This document shows positions 24,601 to 36,480 of a stretch of DNA of 64,000 nucleotides, piece by piece. The translations under genes and the position numbers were made by a program. Source of the DNA: Pithys albifrons albifrons (Eukaryota; Chordata; Aves; Passeriformes; Thamnophilidae); the NCBI RefSeq assembly GCF_047495875.1, contig NC_092464.1, positions 26,568,865-26,632,864 of the forward strand, written 5' to 3'. The notes beneath the pieces were generated by a model. That model saw only the letters and a program-made list of their open reading frames with translations. It ran no database searches and was not told the origin of the DNA. Each line of letters opens with the position of its first letter. Position 1 is the stretch's first letter.

Positions 24601-26552
24601 AATGTTAAAGAAACCTTTCCATACATAACTGGTCTTCTTGAACCTGCAGATCTTCAGTAAGATTCGTATTTGAATCTCTACTCCAACATGCACAAGGGAA
24701 GAAATCAACATTATCTAAAAAGCATTTAATTTTTTCTCAACTAAGAAGGAAGCAAATTCCAATGACCAGCATCTAAATTCTATTGAGTAAAGTTCTTGAA
24801 CCTTTCTAGAAATAACAATGTTTCACACTTGAAGTTCTGACAGTAAAGAAACTTTAGAAACATATTTAGACCAAGGTTTGGCAGCATTTAACTGCCACAT
24901 CATCTTCCAATAGTTTGTCATGTGAAAAAACATGACTAGTTATACCAGTTACGGCAGTTCACAACTCGAAAGATCTGTGTGGCTCTACACTGAACTCCTC
25001 CTTCAATGGTATTGACATAAATCTTAAACCATTACCTTGCTCAGCCTATTGGTTTAATAGGCTACTTCTATTCAAACAGCAGTATAAAAAATTGTTTAAC
25101 TGAGATGTTGCTGGACTTCATGCAAAGTATCACTTAGAACTGCAACTTCTACATCTGTGCCAGACTCATAGAATTGTCATGCAGTTCTTTGTCTCTCTTC
25201 TTAAAAACTCTAAATGGACAAAGTAGAAAAATAGTGGACTACCAAAAATGAGAGGAAATATCATAACCAAATGCAGCCTGTACTGCAGACTCCGAAATCC
25301 AGCCCACCATTTTCTCTATCCAGCACTTTGGAGATGTGATCAAACAGTTTTGTCCTTAAACAGTCTTGCTAGAGCAAAACACAAGGACTGTTTATTTATA
25401 AAGTCTGCCCTGAAACAAGAGTCACAGCTGCTTTCTGAGACACAAATTAAATAAAATCTAACCAGAAACTGAAAGAAAGAGGATAACACAATTAAACATG
25501 GGGGGAGAAGGGCATCAAAACCAACAAACAGGTATTTCATGGAACTAAAAGGTCACCTTGGTTTAAAGCAAGGCTTGCTTTAAAGGCAGTGGGAAAATAT
25601 TACAAATAACCAAACAGAAGAACAACTTCAACACCAAGCTTCCAAAATACTACAATGTGACTTGGGGGTAAGTGGTTAAAGGACATACCCCTGAGATCAC
25701 CCGATCCAGTTTTACATCTATGCATCTGAATGAACTAAGATAAACCTGAATTACTGTTTTAAGAGGGGCCATGCAGATCCTTGAGGCTATCAGTATTGAG
25801 CAAAACAGTGTGGAACAAAAGGCTTATTTTACATTTGGCACTGAACATATACATAATGATACTGACAAACGAAAAAGCACAGTGCCCTTCACCCTTTTCT
25901 CCTATTAAGAACTGACCTTATGTTTTCCTTTTTCTTTTAAATGACTACAGCAGCTTTCATGGGTCAGGTGCATAGACGTAAAGCAAATCTGGTTATTGAG
26001 ATCAACCTTTCACAAATTATAGGTTTTAAATCGGAAATTAGTGTTTCTCGAATCGCCATCCCACCAGCTGTTACTGCCTCGGTGCCGGTCTGGTGTCTGA
26101 CCCGACCTGCCCAGCGGATGCCCCGCCACCCCCCCGGGCGCAGGGACCGCGGCCGGGCACCTGCGCCCCAGCCCGGCAGCCAAGCGGAAACCGCCGAGCA
26201 GAACCGGCCATTTCCCTGCGCTTCCAGCGGGCAGGGAGCCAGGGAGGATGTACGGGAGGCATGAACGGATGAATGTCATGGCCAGACAACCTCACGGCGG
26301 GAGGGGGAACACAAGGCAAAAGGAGGGGCAGATGCCATCTTGCGCCTCGGAAATCTCTCCCTAGACAGGTCCGGCGGCGGCTACACGGCTGCCGGGCACC
26401 AGCGCCGCAGGCCCGGCGGCCGCGCCGCCTCCCCCGCCCCGAGCGGCGGCGGCGCCCACCCGGGGTTGCCCGGCACCCGCGGCACCGGCACTGCCTGCCC
26501 GGCTCCGGCGCGGAGCCCAGCGACCCCCCCACCCCCCGCTTCCCGCACTCAC

Positions 26553-26620
26553 CTTGCGCAGGGTAGGGAAGGGCCGAGCCGCAAGCGCCGCCGCCCCTCC
26601 AGGTGTTTAGCGCCGCTGGC
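26553..26620 (-). other. ICA1: Probable noncoding first exon of ICA1 (5' UTR)
   Basis: Within the CpG island the minus strand carries a strong donor, CTGCGCAAG|GTGAGTGCGGG, with the last exon base at 26553. No ATG in a frame leading to ICA1 is apparent here, so the exon is probably 5' UTR, as in mammalian ICA1. The transcription start is not visible. The upper end is a guess placed about 45 bp downstream of a GC-box at 26663. Confidence 0.65.
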
Positions 26621-26662
26621 GTCAGCGCGGCGAGCGGGGCCGCCTGTGCCGGCCCCCGCAGC

Positions 26663-26672
26663 GGGGCGGGGC
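26663..26672 (+). promoter_or_regulatory. GC-box (Sp1-type site)
   Basis: GGGGCGGGGC matches the Sp1/KLF consensus. It lies about 110 bp upstream, in ICA1 orientation, of the first-exon donor at 26552/26553. Confidence 0.55.
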
Positions 26673-26680
26673 CGCCGCCC

Positions 26681-26700
26681 GGCACGGCACGGCACGGCAC
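26681..26700 (+). repeat. (GGCAC)4 short tandem repeat in the CpG island
   Basis: Four perfect GGCAC units follow the GC-box directly, then a partial unit. Pentamer repeats of this kind in promoters are often variable in length. Confidence 0.9.
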
Positions 26701-26880
26701 GGACCCCGAGGCGGGAGGGCGCGGCCAGTGGGGCCGCTTCCTCGCCGGGCACTGCCGGTGCGCGTTTCCTCCTCCTGCCCTGGCCGCGCCGGGAGGAGGC
26801 GCCGGGGAAATCGCGGCGGGCTGGGGCCCTTCTCGGGCTCCGGTAACCGCCTGAGCCGGAGAGCGCAGGTGTGCCGCGAG

Positions 26881-29800
26881 CAGCATCGAGGAAATATTAA
26901 AGCGTGTTGGTTGGCATAAATAGACAGTTGTCATCGAGGGAGTGGAAACTTGAAGGAAAAGGCCCTTTGACGTAGCGGGCAGGTGGCAGTGTTAGAGGGG
27001 TCGGGAGAGCGTCGGGCTTGAACTCGCATCAGAAATGGATCACTGGGGTCTTGTGAGAGCTGTTTGAGTACGGGAGGTGGGTTTTTAAGCTGATTTCAGA
27101 GCTTGAAATAAGGGAAAAGTTCACAAGTGACATTTGAAAACGAAGTAAAAGGAGAAACGGGGAAGCAGCGAGATAGGTTGAAAAATGATCCCACTTAAAT
27201 GGGGCAGTGTTAATTTCCCAGCCCGGCATGGGAGAGCAGCGGTGTAAGCACAACGCGGGGATGGCCGTGGGAACGGAGAGGGTGAGTTTGAGTTGGTAGG
27301 GCCGTGGGAACGGAGTGGGTGAGTTTGAGTTGGTAGGGCCGCAGGAAAGGGCTGAATGAGAGAGGGCAGGAGGAAAGTAGAAAATAGAAATAAGGCCCAT
27401 AATGAGGCGTCATTTGCTGAACCTTACAGAGGTCTGAAGCGCTCATGACCGTGTCTTGGTGTTTTTGTGAGGCACAGCTGAGCCACTTCACTGGAAGTCA
27501 CACATCTAAGAACAAAAGTGCAAGATGTTTACAGCAACAGGGACTGTGCTGTGAGACAGTGGCTCTGAAGAAGACTTGGGATCCTAATGGGTAGGTAGGT
27601 AAGCACGGGCTCCCTAAGCTCTGAGGAAGTCAACAAGGGAAACGTAAATTTAACAGCTGTATAACCTGAGGAATTTCAGGTGTGATTTGGGTGGTTATTT
27701 ACTTTCCCTATTTGACGCTGGTCTAACCACTAGCAGCAGGTCGTACTTGAGCATTATATACATAAATCAGATGGTGTGCTGACTATCTAGAAATAGCTAG
27801 AAATACAGGATTGTTTTCCAGAACTTCAGAAATCCTAATAGGACAGCCTTTGTGGTAAAGCAGAGTAGCAGTAAGCAAATATTTTCATGGGAGGAAGGTC
27901 TCCTCATTGGGTCCTCGGTCTTGCCAAACGAGGTATAGCACTTCAGCAGCTGAAAGCTTAGAATACAGGAAACCTGATACCTTATTTACCTTAGAATGTT
28001 ACACTGTTAACACTCTTAAGCTGTTCTGGTATTCTAGAGCTCTCTTTAGAGCAAATTGAAAAATATGCATTTTAGGGTGCGTTTTATCCCATTTATTTTA
28101 GTTTCTGATGAAAATAATCATTCTCTAGACATGAGTTCCCATGATGGTGAAAAAAATAAAAGGCTCCAGTGTAAATACTTGCATTAGGCATACTACCTCA
28201 TTAGTCAAGCAAATTCTAGGTATTACTGGTTTTGAGAGAAAAAATATTCATAGAGTTCTTACTTCTCCAAAGGAAAGTGGTGCTAATAAGTGACAAGTGT
28301 TGCTCTGCAATAGATGAGGGTCTGGGATCCATTCAGCCATGTCTGGTATTGCGTTTTGGTAGCTTTTAATTTCTAAGTGAACATGAAGAACTCGAGTCTT
28401 TTAATGGAATTTACATATGCAAATCTCCTAGAGGATGGTGAGAAAAGAAAATCTCACAGCATGTGGAAAAAATAGCCATTGCAGGAGCAGAACCAAGATA
28501 AAAAGAGAGATTTTATTTCATAAATTTGAAAGTATTATTTTTCTTAGTTGCTCCAGAGTAAGGTAGGAGGGAAAGTACTCCTGAGTAAACCTGGATTCTG
28601 GAAAACACTGTACTTTTGTAATCATGGAACTGTTTTTCTGCCAGCAGTTATGTAGGTGTGTGGATATACCTAAAATCAGGACTTAGGCTAGCTCACTTCT
28701 CATTTACGTGAGACCAACATCCTGCAAATTACAGAGAACTTTTTACATTGTCCACCTCTATGTCTCAAACCATTAGCTGAGGTTTCTATGTAACCTCAAA
28801 AAATTTAATTTTAAACCTTTATTCCTCACCGTAGTGCAGGCATTTCTTAATCTTTTATCATGTTTCATGTAGTTTATAACCAGACATGAATGTTATAAAT
28901 ATACGCAAGTGCCATCTGGTTGTTCTAGCACCTCTCTTATCTCCTGTGGATATATTTTTAGGGCAGCAGAAATACTGAAATGTAACTAAAGCAGTTATTG
29001 CAAGTGATGCTTGAAATAAGGTGTACTTACTACTTTTCACAAGTTTATTTCTTTGGCAAAGGCTCCTGGATGCATGAAACACCCTAAAGCATGGTGCTAC
29101 ATACATTCTGCTACTAATATTTTTCCCTATTTGGGCATCAAAGTACTCTCGTTACTTAAATTAACTCAGCAGTTGGTTCCCTGACCTTAAAAAAGTCCAT
29201 TTCGGCTGTTCTATACACCACGTCCTCCTGTAAACTGAGATTATTTGGGTGACATCATTAAAATTGCTGTAAGATTCAAGTAAAGTACAGCCCTCTGTAC
29301 TGTTAAGTACACCACAGTTGGAAACATCACATTCTATGGTAGAGAACTGACTCTCCAAGCCCCCAGTCAAACAAACCTAGAGCTTTTGAGAGACTGAGGT
29401 AGTGATTAGTCTTAGTCCTCGTCCTCATCTTTTAAGGCGTTTTCTGCATCTGAGCCTTGCATTATACTTTGCTCCAGCTGCATTTAATTTGTAAAAGGAC
29501 AAATAAGGATTGGAATCCCATGGTGACTCAGTGAGACTCACTGTCAGTTCATGTTTACTGTACCACATTGCTACTATAGCATACTATGGGATACGCTCCT
29601 CTTGTCGCTTAAATTGGTGTTTTGTCCTCTATTCCATGCTATCTGTATGAAGTAGTCTTAACAAATGTGTGTGATGGTTTTTAGGTTGTTGTATTTCTTT
29701 AAGTAATAAGACAGGAGTTCAAATAAGAAAATAGAAAACCATCAGATGCAAGAAAGAGTAAACTAGAAATTCAAGTATTTTGGTAGCCCAAATTTTGGTA

Positions 29801-30568
29801 GTGTCCTGATTTTTAGTTGAAGCAACAGGATATGTTAGCATATGTTATTTTCTTAAGGTTTCTTAAGAGTAGCATGTACTGTTATTTTATCCCTCATTTA
29901 GATGTATCTGTGAATTACTTCAGAAATTTACATAGCATTAGATATCCCAGAAACTGGAAGGTTTCTCATCTTCTCTAGACAGTAACATTGTTATTATTAA
30001 TTGGTGTCAAACTTTCACACCTGAAGATGTTTTTTAATCTGCCTATAGCACATCACTTGCCCTCTGTCGTCTACATGAAGAAGTACAAACATTTCATGTT
30101 CTGTTTTATGGACACAGTCAGCATCTGATTGAGCTTTTGCTTAAAATCTGGAAATCAGGGGGAGGAAAATGGTGCTTCCTTTAGTCTTCCTCGAGTCTCT
30201 TATATGAATATTTTCAGGGTTTTTTTTGTCCTCTCTGATCTATCTGATGATCTTTTAATTTTCCTGTCACACTGTTCTCAGTGTGTAGAACATCACTTTG
30301 GTTTATAAATAGATTTTCAATCTTTAATCTGTTTTCAAATTTCTTAGCAAAATTATCTATTAGTTTAAAGGCGTTTAATTCTTCAGTTTGTGTTCAACAG
30401 GCTTGTATTTATTTCTATAGTTACATAGCTCTAATAAGCATGTAATTTGTATTGTTTGTGTGACATGTTTCCAGTTTAGTAATCTGCTGAAAACCTTTAG
30501 CTTGTTGACGGTTTCAAAGATTTACTTAATTAGTGGTTTGTTTTTAATTTCATAAGCTGAAAAATACA
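26881..30568. other. Intergenic DNA upstream of ICA1
   Basis: The first 600 bp are moderately G-rich and hold a 37-bp tandem duplication. The rest is AT-rich without a recognised gene. An octamer (ATGCAAAT) occurs near 28.42 kb. No other feature is supported. Confidence 0.7.
27262..27352. repeat. 37-bp tandem duplication (about 2.4 copies)
   Basis: Units at 27262-27298 and 27299-27335 are nearly identical (CCGTGGGAACGGAG ... GAGTTTGAGTTGGTA). A third, partial unit (GGGCCGCAGGAAAGGG) follows. Each full unit carries GGGTGAGTTT, which resembles a plus-strand splice donor. Confidence 0.92.
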
Positions 30569-30860
30569 GAATCACAGAATGGTAAGAGTTGGGGGTTGGA
30601 AGGAACCTCAGAGATCACCTAGTCCCTGCTAAAGCTGGTTCAACTAGAGCATGTTGTACAGCATTGTGTTCGGGTGGATTTTCAATATCTCCAGGGCAAG
30701 AGACTCCAGAACCTCTCTGAACAGCCTGTTCCAGTGCTTAGTCACCCTCAAAGTAAAGAGTTTTTCCTTGTATTCAAATGGAACTTCCTGTGTTTCAGTT
30801 TGTGCCCATTGTCTCTAATATGTTCTAGGGCAGTGGAGCACCTGAAATCCAACCAAACGT
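30569..30860 (-). mobile_element. CR1 LINE fragment, 3' region
   Basis: Begins with the reverse complement of the CR1 tail (AATCACAGAATGGTAAG, then GGTTGGAAGGAACCTCAGAG). It continues through GAACAGCCTGTTCCAGTGCT and GTGTTTCAGTTTGTGCCCAT, all standard CR1 segments in antisense. The element therefore lies on the minus strand. Confidence 0.92.
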
Positions 30861-32869
30861 AGAATTAAAGGGCTCCAGGTTGGAGTGGTGCCAGCGTCTC
30901 TGACCATCAAGGTAGAACCAAAACTGTCAAATAGGAGTCAGCCTGTAATCGTAGCTTTTGTGGTGTTCAGTTATCATTACCCTCCTATGGCTCTGCAGAC
31001 TTAAAATGTCACAGTTATATTGTGAGCACAAGGACTTGCCTGGATTTTCCTTTATGCAGGATTGGGTTCACATTTAGATATTGTGTAAAGTGCAAACTTC
31101 TGATATTGTTTTCTTTCCTTTGTTGTCATTGTCAAACTTCCTGGATACTCTTGCAAACAGCACACAAAGTACTCTTTCCTGTCAAATACTTTTAATTTGA
31201 ATGACAGGGATGGAGCATGTGAAGTAACCATCTATTTTTCATACCTGACATTTTGAATCAAAAGAGCTGTGTTAGTTAATTTCTTCTTTAGATGGAGCTG
31301 GTATTTGTGGAAATTCACCAGACAATTAGCGAGGCATTCAAGAATCAGGCTTACCCTTAATGATGACAAGTAGACAGTAGGGAGATGAGAAACAGGCATG
31401 GTGGCAATTTGCACTGATTTCTATCTGAGAACAGTAATGTAGAAAAAAACCCCAAACAAACTCCTTCATAAGTATTTTCTTGAAAATGTTAATTTGAACA
31501 CACACAACCTGAGTTCATTGGATATAGTTGAAGTTATCTTCATCCATGGTGGACTTAGGTAAGCAATCCAGCCCCTGCAGTATGCTGTGAATTTATTTTA
31601 TTATAGTCTGCAACAGCGTTATTGAACAATGCCAGCACAAACTCAAACTTTTTCCCAAAAGAGTCTTACAGTCTGAAAGAAAATGCAAAATGGGAAACAG
31701 CAAGAATCATTGTTTTCACTTGGTAGAAGAGAAATTGAGACACAAACAGATAAAATGATTTGTCAGAAAAAGCCTATGGCAGAACTGGCCAAGGATTCTT
31801 ACACTGATTTACCACTGCTTCCAGCCATATCATCTTCCAGTATTTTCAAAGGCTAGAGATTCATAAGATGTGCTTGCTTCTTCCACAAGTTTGGAAATGA
31901 GAAGGGAGCAGGATACTGACAGAAACTGTGTTTAATAAATACAACAACAAATACAACTTCTTGAGAGGATGTTATATCAAAAAATAGCTCTTCATTGCAT
32001 AGATTTTCATGGTGGTAATATGAACCACATGGCACATTTTCTATTAAGTTCAGTTCTTTAGAGGACAATAATATAGTAAATACAAGCTGAAGCTCCCAGA
32101 TGTCATCATGTTCTCTTTGATGCATTCATGAGAGTTGTTCCATCTAAAAACAAAAACGTTGAAAAAGTTTTTAAAATATTCTGGCGCATTAAGAATGTGA
32201 GTCACCTAATTTTTAAAGCTATCCTGGAGACAGTTCATATGTTAGGAGTATGAAAGTCTATTAAAAATAATCTAATGGCTGCTGTGCTGTGTACTGTAGA
32301 TACTGATAATTCTCAGAAGTGTGAGAGTAATTCTACTGCAGCAGAAAATAAATCTTCTAGCACAAGAATTATTGCAAGCAACTACAACTTGATTTACTTT
32401 CAACCTCCCAGGTATCATATAACACCTCTATGTTAAAATATATACTTACTGAATTTTCTGAAGGTATGACTTAACACTTAGCAAGCAATATTATGCCTCA
32501 GTATCTCAGGTTCCTATTGAGTATCCTGAACAATCCATCTACAGATAATTTAAAATATTTTAATTTTGTCCAAAACATGTTAATATTTGGTTTTGTAAAT
32601 GTTTTTCACATTTGCTTTAAAAGAAACTAAAATGAAGTCATTGTGCTTGATAAGCATTTTTAACACGTGCCAAAGAATTCTTAGTGATAAAATGGAAGTA
32701 AAATCAATCATCATGATTTAAATAGTCTCTGAGATTTCAACAGCTTGAATCAAATCCTCCAGTGCCGTATAATCTCTTTGCCCTCCAAGGCAATCTGAAC
32801 TGGTGTATCACTCCAGCCCTGGAGCTGCACGCTCATGGGCTCTGCTAAGAGTAAGTATATAGGGTTCTT
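30861..32869. other. Intergenic DNA
   Basis: AT-rich, without recognised genes or repeats. A perfect plus-strand donor motif (GTAAGTAT) lies near 32.85 kb but has no supported coding exon. Confidence 0.6.
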
Positions 32870-33600
32870 TAATACCTTAAGACGATGTCAAGAGAATAAG
32901 CCACAGACTTGTTCCCTAGGAGTTTCTTTATTAATTTAGGAGAGAAAATAAGGGACGTTGGCAAAGGCTCAAAAAGGGCACTACACAAGCTGAGCAAAAT
33001 GTTCCACCACAATACCAACTCAGCACATATTAATCAATGACAGTCAATTCACCACGCTTAAGTCAAATTCAATCCTTCCAGCTCCAAGTCACCCAAAGCA
33101 CTAAGAAAGAAGGGAAAAGAAATAGAGGGAGCAAGAAGGAGAAAAAAGGAGAGACTTTGTGGCAGACCAGCTCTCACATGTCCAGGTGGCAGGGCCATGA
33201 CATGTGGCACCCCAAAACGTCTGGTTTTATCTGCTCTGGTCTCTATGGCCAGACTCCCCAGCTGGACCTTCTCACCCACTGGCCACTCTGTGGTCCCGGG
33301 CCAGAGTGAGGGGCCGTGTTCTCACTGTCCTTGCCAATCTGAGCTAGGTCAGGGGCTCCAGGAGCTGTGCAGTGTTAACAGTTTTCCGGGCTGTTTGTGA
33401 CTGGCACCTGCTTCAGGGCTGCTGCATGTGGACTCCAGGCCCTGCTATGAGGGATACAAAATCATCCCTCCCACCTCTGTGAGATTCGACTCATCCTTTC
33501 CCCTTCCACACAACCCCCTCACCACCACAAGATGTTTCCGACCCAAAAGTCACTGATCTGGTGTGTAACAACTGGCTGTTCCAAGATGACCATATTGAGA
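32870..33600 (-). mobile_element. Possible solitary retroviral LTR (minus orientation)
   Basis: A locally GC-richer block. Read on the minus strand it has a TATA-like motif (AGATAAAACC near 33.22 kb), a pyrimidine-rich stretch, and a polyadenylation signal AATAAA (32927-32932) followed by what could be U5. This order fits an LTR. I could not find defined TG...CA ends or a target-site duplication, so it could be another repeat or unique DNA. Confidence 0.35.
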
Positions 33601-36019
33601 AGATACTTTTCAGTTCCTTCTGACACAGGGACTTTATGTTGTTTTTAGTCTAATAGAAACAATGTGGCATTGCTTGAAATTGGGAAACAGAACATTGTGG
33701 AAGTCTCATCTTCTAATATCCAGAAATATTCTATGTGACAGAAATACCTTTACCAATCTTCTTTATTTTTTTTCAGTTGCTCCAACAGGAGCTATAAAGG
33801 CTGCTATTCCGAGAATACTGCTTCATCCAACTTCAGTACATCTTTGCATTTGGAAATAAAAAAAAAAGCCATTTATTTTGCTAAAGTGCACTTTTTAAAG
33901 TTATGGGAAATATCGATTGTTACTGAAAATTTAATTTTCCAACCTTTTTTGTGCGGTGCTTTTGAAAAGCACTTCACCTCACCATGGGAATATAATTGAG
34001 CTGAACTGAGAAAAAAGGGCAGAAATGCTGTTTTAAATAGAGAAAGTATTCCTCAAAATATTGCTCCATCTCTCATACAACAATGATTTTTTTTCCCATC
34101 CTCTTTTGTGAACAGCATGGACCATTTGTCCCAGGAGACAAGCTATTCTCTCACAGAGATTCAATATTTTCTGCTTGTGCTGTTCTTATTTTCCATACCG
34201 TAAATGTATATTCCACAGAAATAAAGATAAGTAGATATCCTGCATGTTGCTATGAGATTGTCTTCAGCCTGGTTCTATGAGGAGTATTTTGATATCTCTG
34301 GAACATTTACAAAAATGCAAGTGATGTGGACAATTAAACCTGTTTGCTCCCTAGATTGATGTGCTCAGCTCATTCCTGCTGAAGAGAGATAAACATTTAC
34401 TTGGAATGCACATTAAAATTAAACTCTTGAGGTTTAGCTTTTCTCTTAATGCTGTGTTTAAAAATTCCACAGATATTGTTAATATGAAAACTTAAATTAT
34501 TATTTTTGAAAAAATAATATTTTTTTTATTGTGAAAGCACAGTAGATTGATTGTTTGTCATTTGGATTTATCAAAAACATTTATCATCCTAATACTTTTA
34601 CAGATAAAACCTGCTAAAATTTGCTGGTTTTCATGATCAGCTCAGCAATTTGTACCATAGATTTTTGTGCTGAACTGCGTTAGTGAAAGATCTGTCAGCT
34701 TTTCCATTATCACCTTTTTTTGGAGAGGATCCTAATTCATTCATTTCAGTTTCCATTAGGATAAAATTTGGCTTGCAATACATATTATTGGTAGTTTTTG
34801 ATTTGTTTACATTTAGAAATGCAAAATGTGTCGTTTTCTCACAACTCTGTTTTCTAATCTGTTGCCTCTACAGGCAAAAAATTCATTAGACTGAATTCTG
34901 GAAAATAAAATATTCAGGGCTAGACTATTCCTTTCAGCACAGCCTTGATCCATGAATGATATGCAATCTGTGCAGCTTGAAGACAGTGTGCTTTTGAGAT
35001 GCTCTCCTCTGGTGTAGTATGGTCTTGCTTCCCTCTGGTGTGCACTGGCTCATTTTAACTTCCCTTATAAAAGGTGGTTCCTGGGCAGTGTAAAGAAGAC
35101 AATCTATTCTCCTTCCTGATGAATCTGAGCAGTGAAAAGTGAGGTATTTATTACTTCTATGTACTAGAATACAAGATCTAAGTAATTTGCTCATCAGTAC
35201 AAAGGCAAACTTTTTACACACCTAGCTGCACTGATAGAGGCACAGTGTTATTGCTCCCCTTAGAAAGTACAATTAACAGTCTTTCATCTAGCTATATATC
35301 TTTTATGTTTGATGGTATGCATTATAGGGATGAACAAGTTATGACAGTGCAAAATTTCACAGAATGTATTCATTGTGGCTATGAAAAAAATGAGTCCCTT
35401 AAACTACAAGTTCAATCTAAAGTGTCAGTGACTTCAGTAACTGCTGTTGAAGTTCCTGTCCTCCTTCTGTTCATGTAATTTTAGAACTTCAGGCCCAGTG
35501 AGTTCGGTCAGTCCCTTAGCTATGTTTTTTATAAGTGCCTTAAAACTGAATCAAATGCAATGTAAACATTCTAAAATAAATAGTAAGATTGTAACTTCAA
35601 GATACATTGATGATGCGCATAACTTCATCTCCCAAGTTTTCATGTCTCTTCTGAGCCAGGAAGAACAATGCAAAATGAATTATTTAAATTGAATAATGCT
35701 GAAGACATCAAGCTATTTAGCCATACCAAACAACCACTACAAAATATGGCAAATTGAAATGAAAAAAGAGAACACCAACAAACAATTAAAACCCTTCTTT
35801 CCTATTGGTTTTATAAAGCTTTTAAAACTTTTTAAACCTTTATAAAGCTTTTCTTGTAAGCTGCAGAAGAATGTGTACAATCATGAGTATCTTTATTGGT
35901 CTCCCATGCACCTGTGCTTTATGGCAGAATCACAGGGAAGGAAGTACTACTCATGGCAGAGAAAGGCTGGGTTAAGGACCATTTAGGCATGCTGAACATA
36001 CATAATTTCATTGGTGTCA
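33601..36019. other. Intergenic DNA
   Basis: AT-rich, no recognised gene or mobile element. A short motif TTTATAAAGCTTTT is repeated near 35.81 and 35.84 kb. Confidence 0.6.
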
Positions 36020-36480
36020 TTGAGGGAGTTCTATCTGTCATCCTGGAGATGTTGTGATGGCTGGGGGATATTTCGGATGGCTGGAAAAAGCAAACATCTC
36101 ACTTGTGTAAAAGAAGGGCCATAAAGGTGACCAGGGAAGTACAACCCGCTCTGTCTGGCCTCAGTCTCCAGGATAACTGCAGAGCAAATCCTTCTGGAGG
36201 CATTTCCAGGCACTTAAAGGCAAGTGATGTAATTAGAAACAACCAGCATGGATTTGCTCAAAGGGTCAATGGTTTAAAGTTCAGGTAGCCACCAGTGTAG
36301 CTCTTGTGTGGTTGGTCCTGGGTTAATGTTGTTTAATGTCTTCTTTAATAACCTGGATAAAGGAGTGGAACTCCCACAGCAATTTCATGGCTGCCACCAA
36401 ATTGGAGGAAACAGCTGATACACTTGAGGGCCAAGCTGTCAAATAGGGGCATCTTAGAAGACTGAAGAAAGGGGTTGATG
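36020..36480 (+). mobile_element. CR1 LINE ORF2 (reverse transcriptase) remnant
   Basis: Diverged but recognisable CR1 ORF2 sequence on the plus strand. GGCTGGAAAAAGCAAACATC corresponds to the CR1 segment with TGGAAAAAGGGAAACAT. CAACCAGCATGGATTTGCTC corresponds to the segment encoding Q-H-G-F. TTGTTTAATGTCTTCTTTAA and GATACACTTGAGGG correspond to L-F-N-I-F-I-N and the following part. Frames are broken by stops and indels; it is not functional. Confidence 0.85.

Larger units (their letters stand above)
26080..26880. promoter_or_regulatory. CpG island with the presumed ICA1 promoter
   Basis: An abrupt rise in G+C and CpG density separates this stretch from the AT-rich DNA on both sides. It contains many GCGG, CCGCC and CGGCGG runs, a GC-box at 26663-26672 and a CRE-like GCGTCAG near 26.62 kb. 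There is no TATA box next to the minus-strand donor at 26552. This is the usual form of a TATA-less vertebrate promoter. Long open frames in the island (up to 287 codons on the minus strand) follow from low stop-codon frequency in GC-rich DNA. Divergent transcription to the right is possible but was not shown. Confidence 0.85.

Noticed and set aside
26071..26934. 287-codon minus-strand open frame in the CpG island, and several others in overlapping frames
   Set aside because: Composition is Pro/Ala/Gly/Arg-rich as expected for GC-rich DNA read in any frame; several frames are open at once on both strands, and no domain is recognisable.
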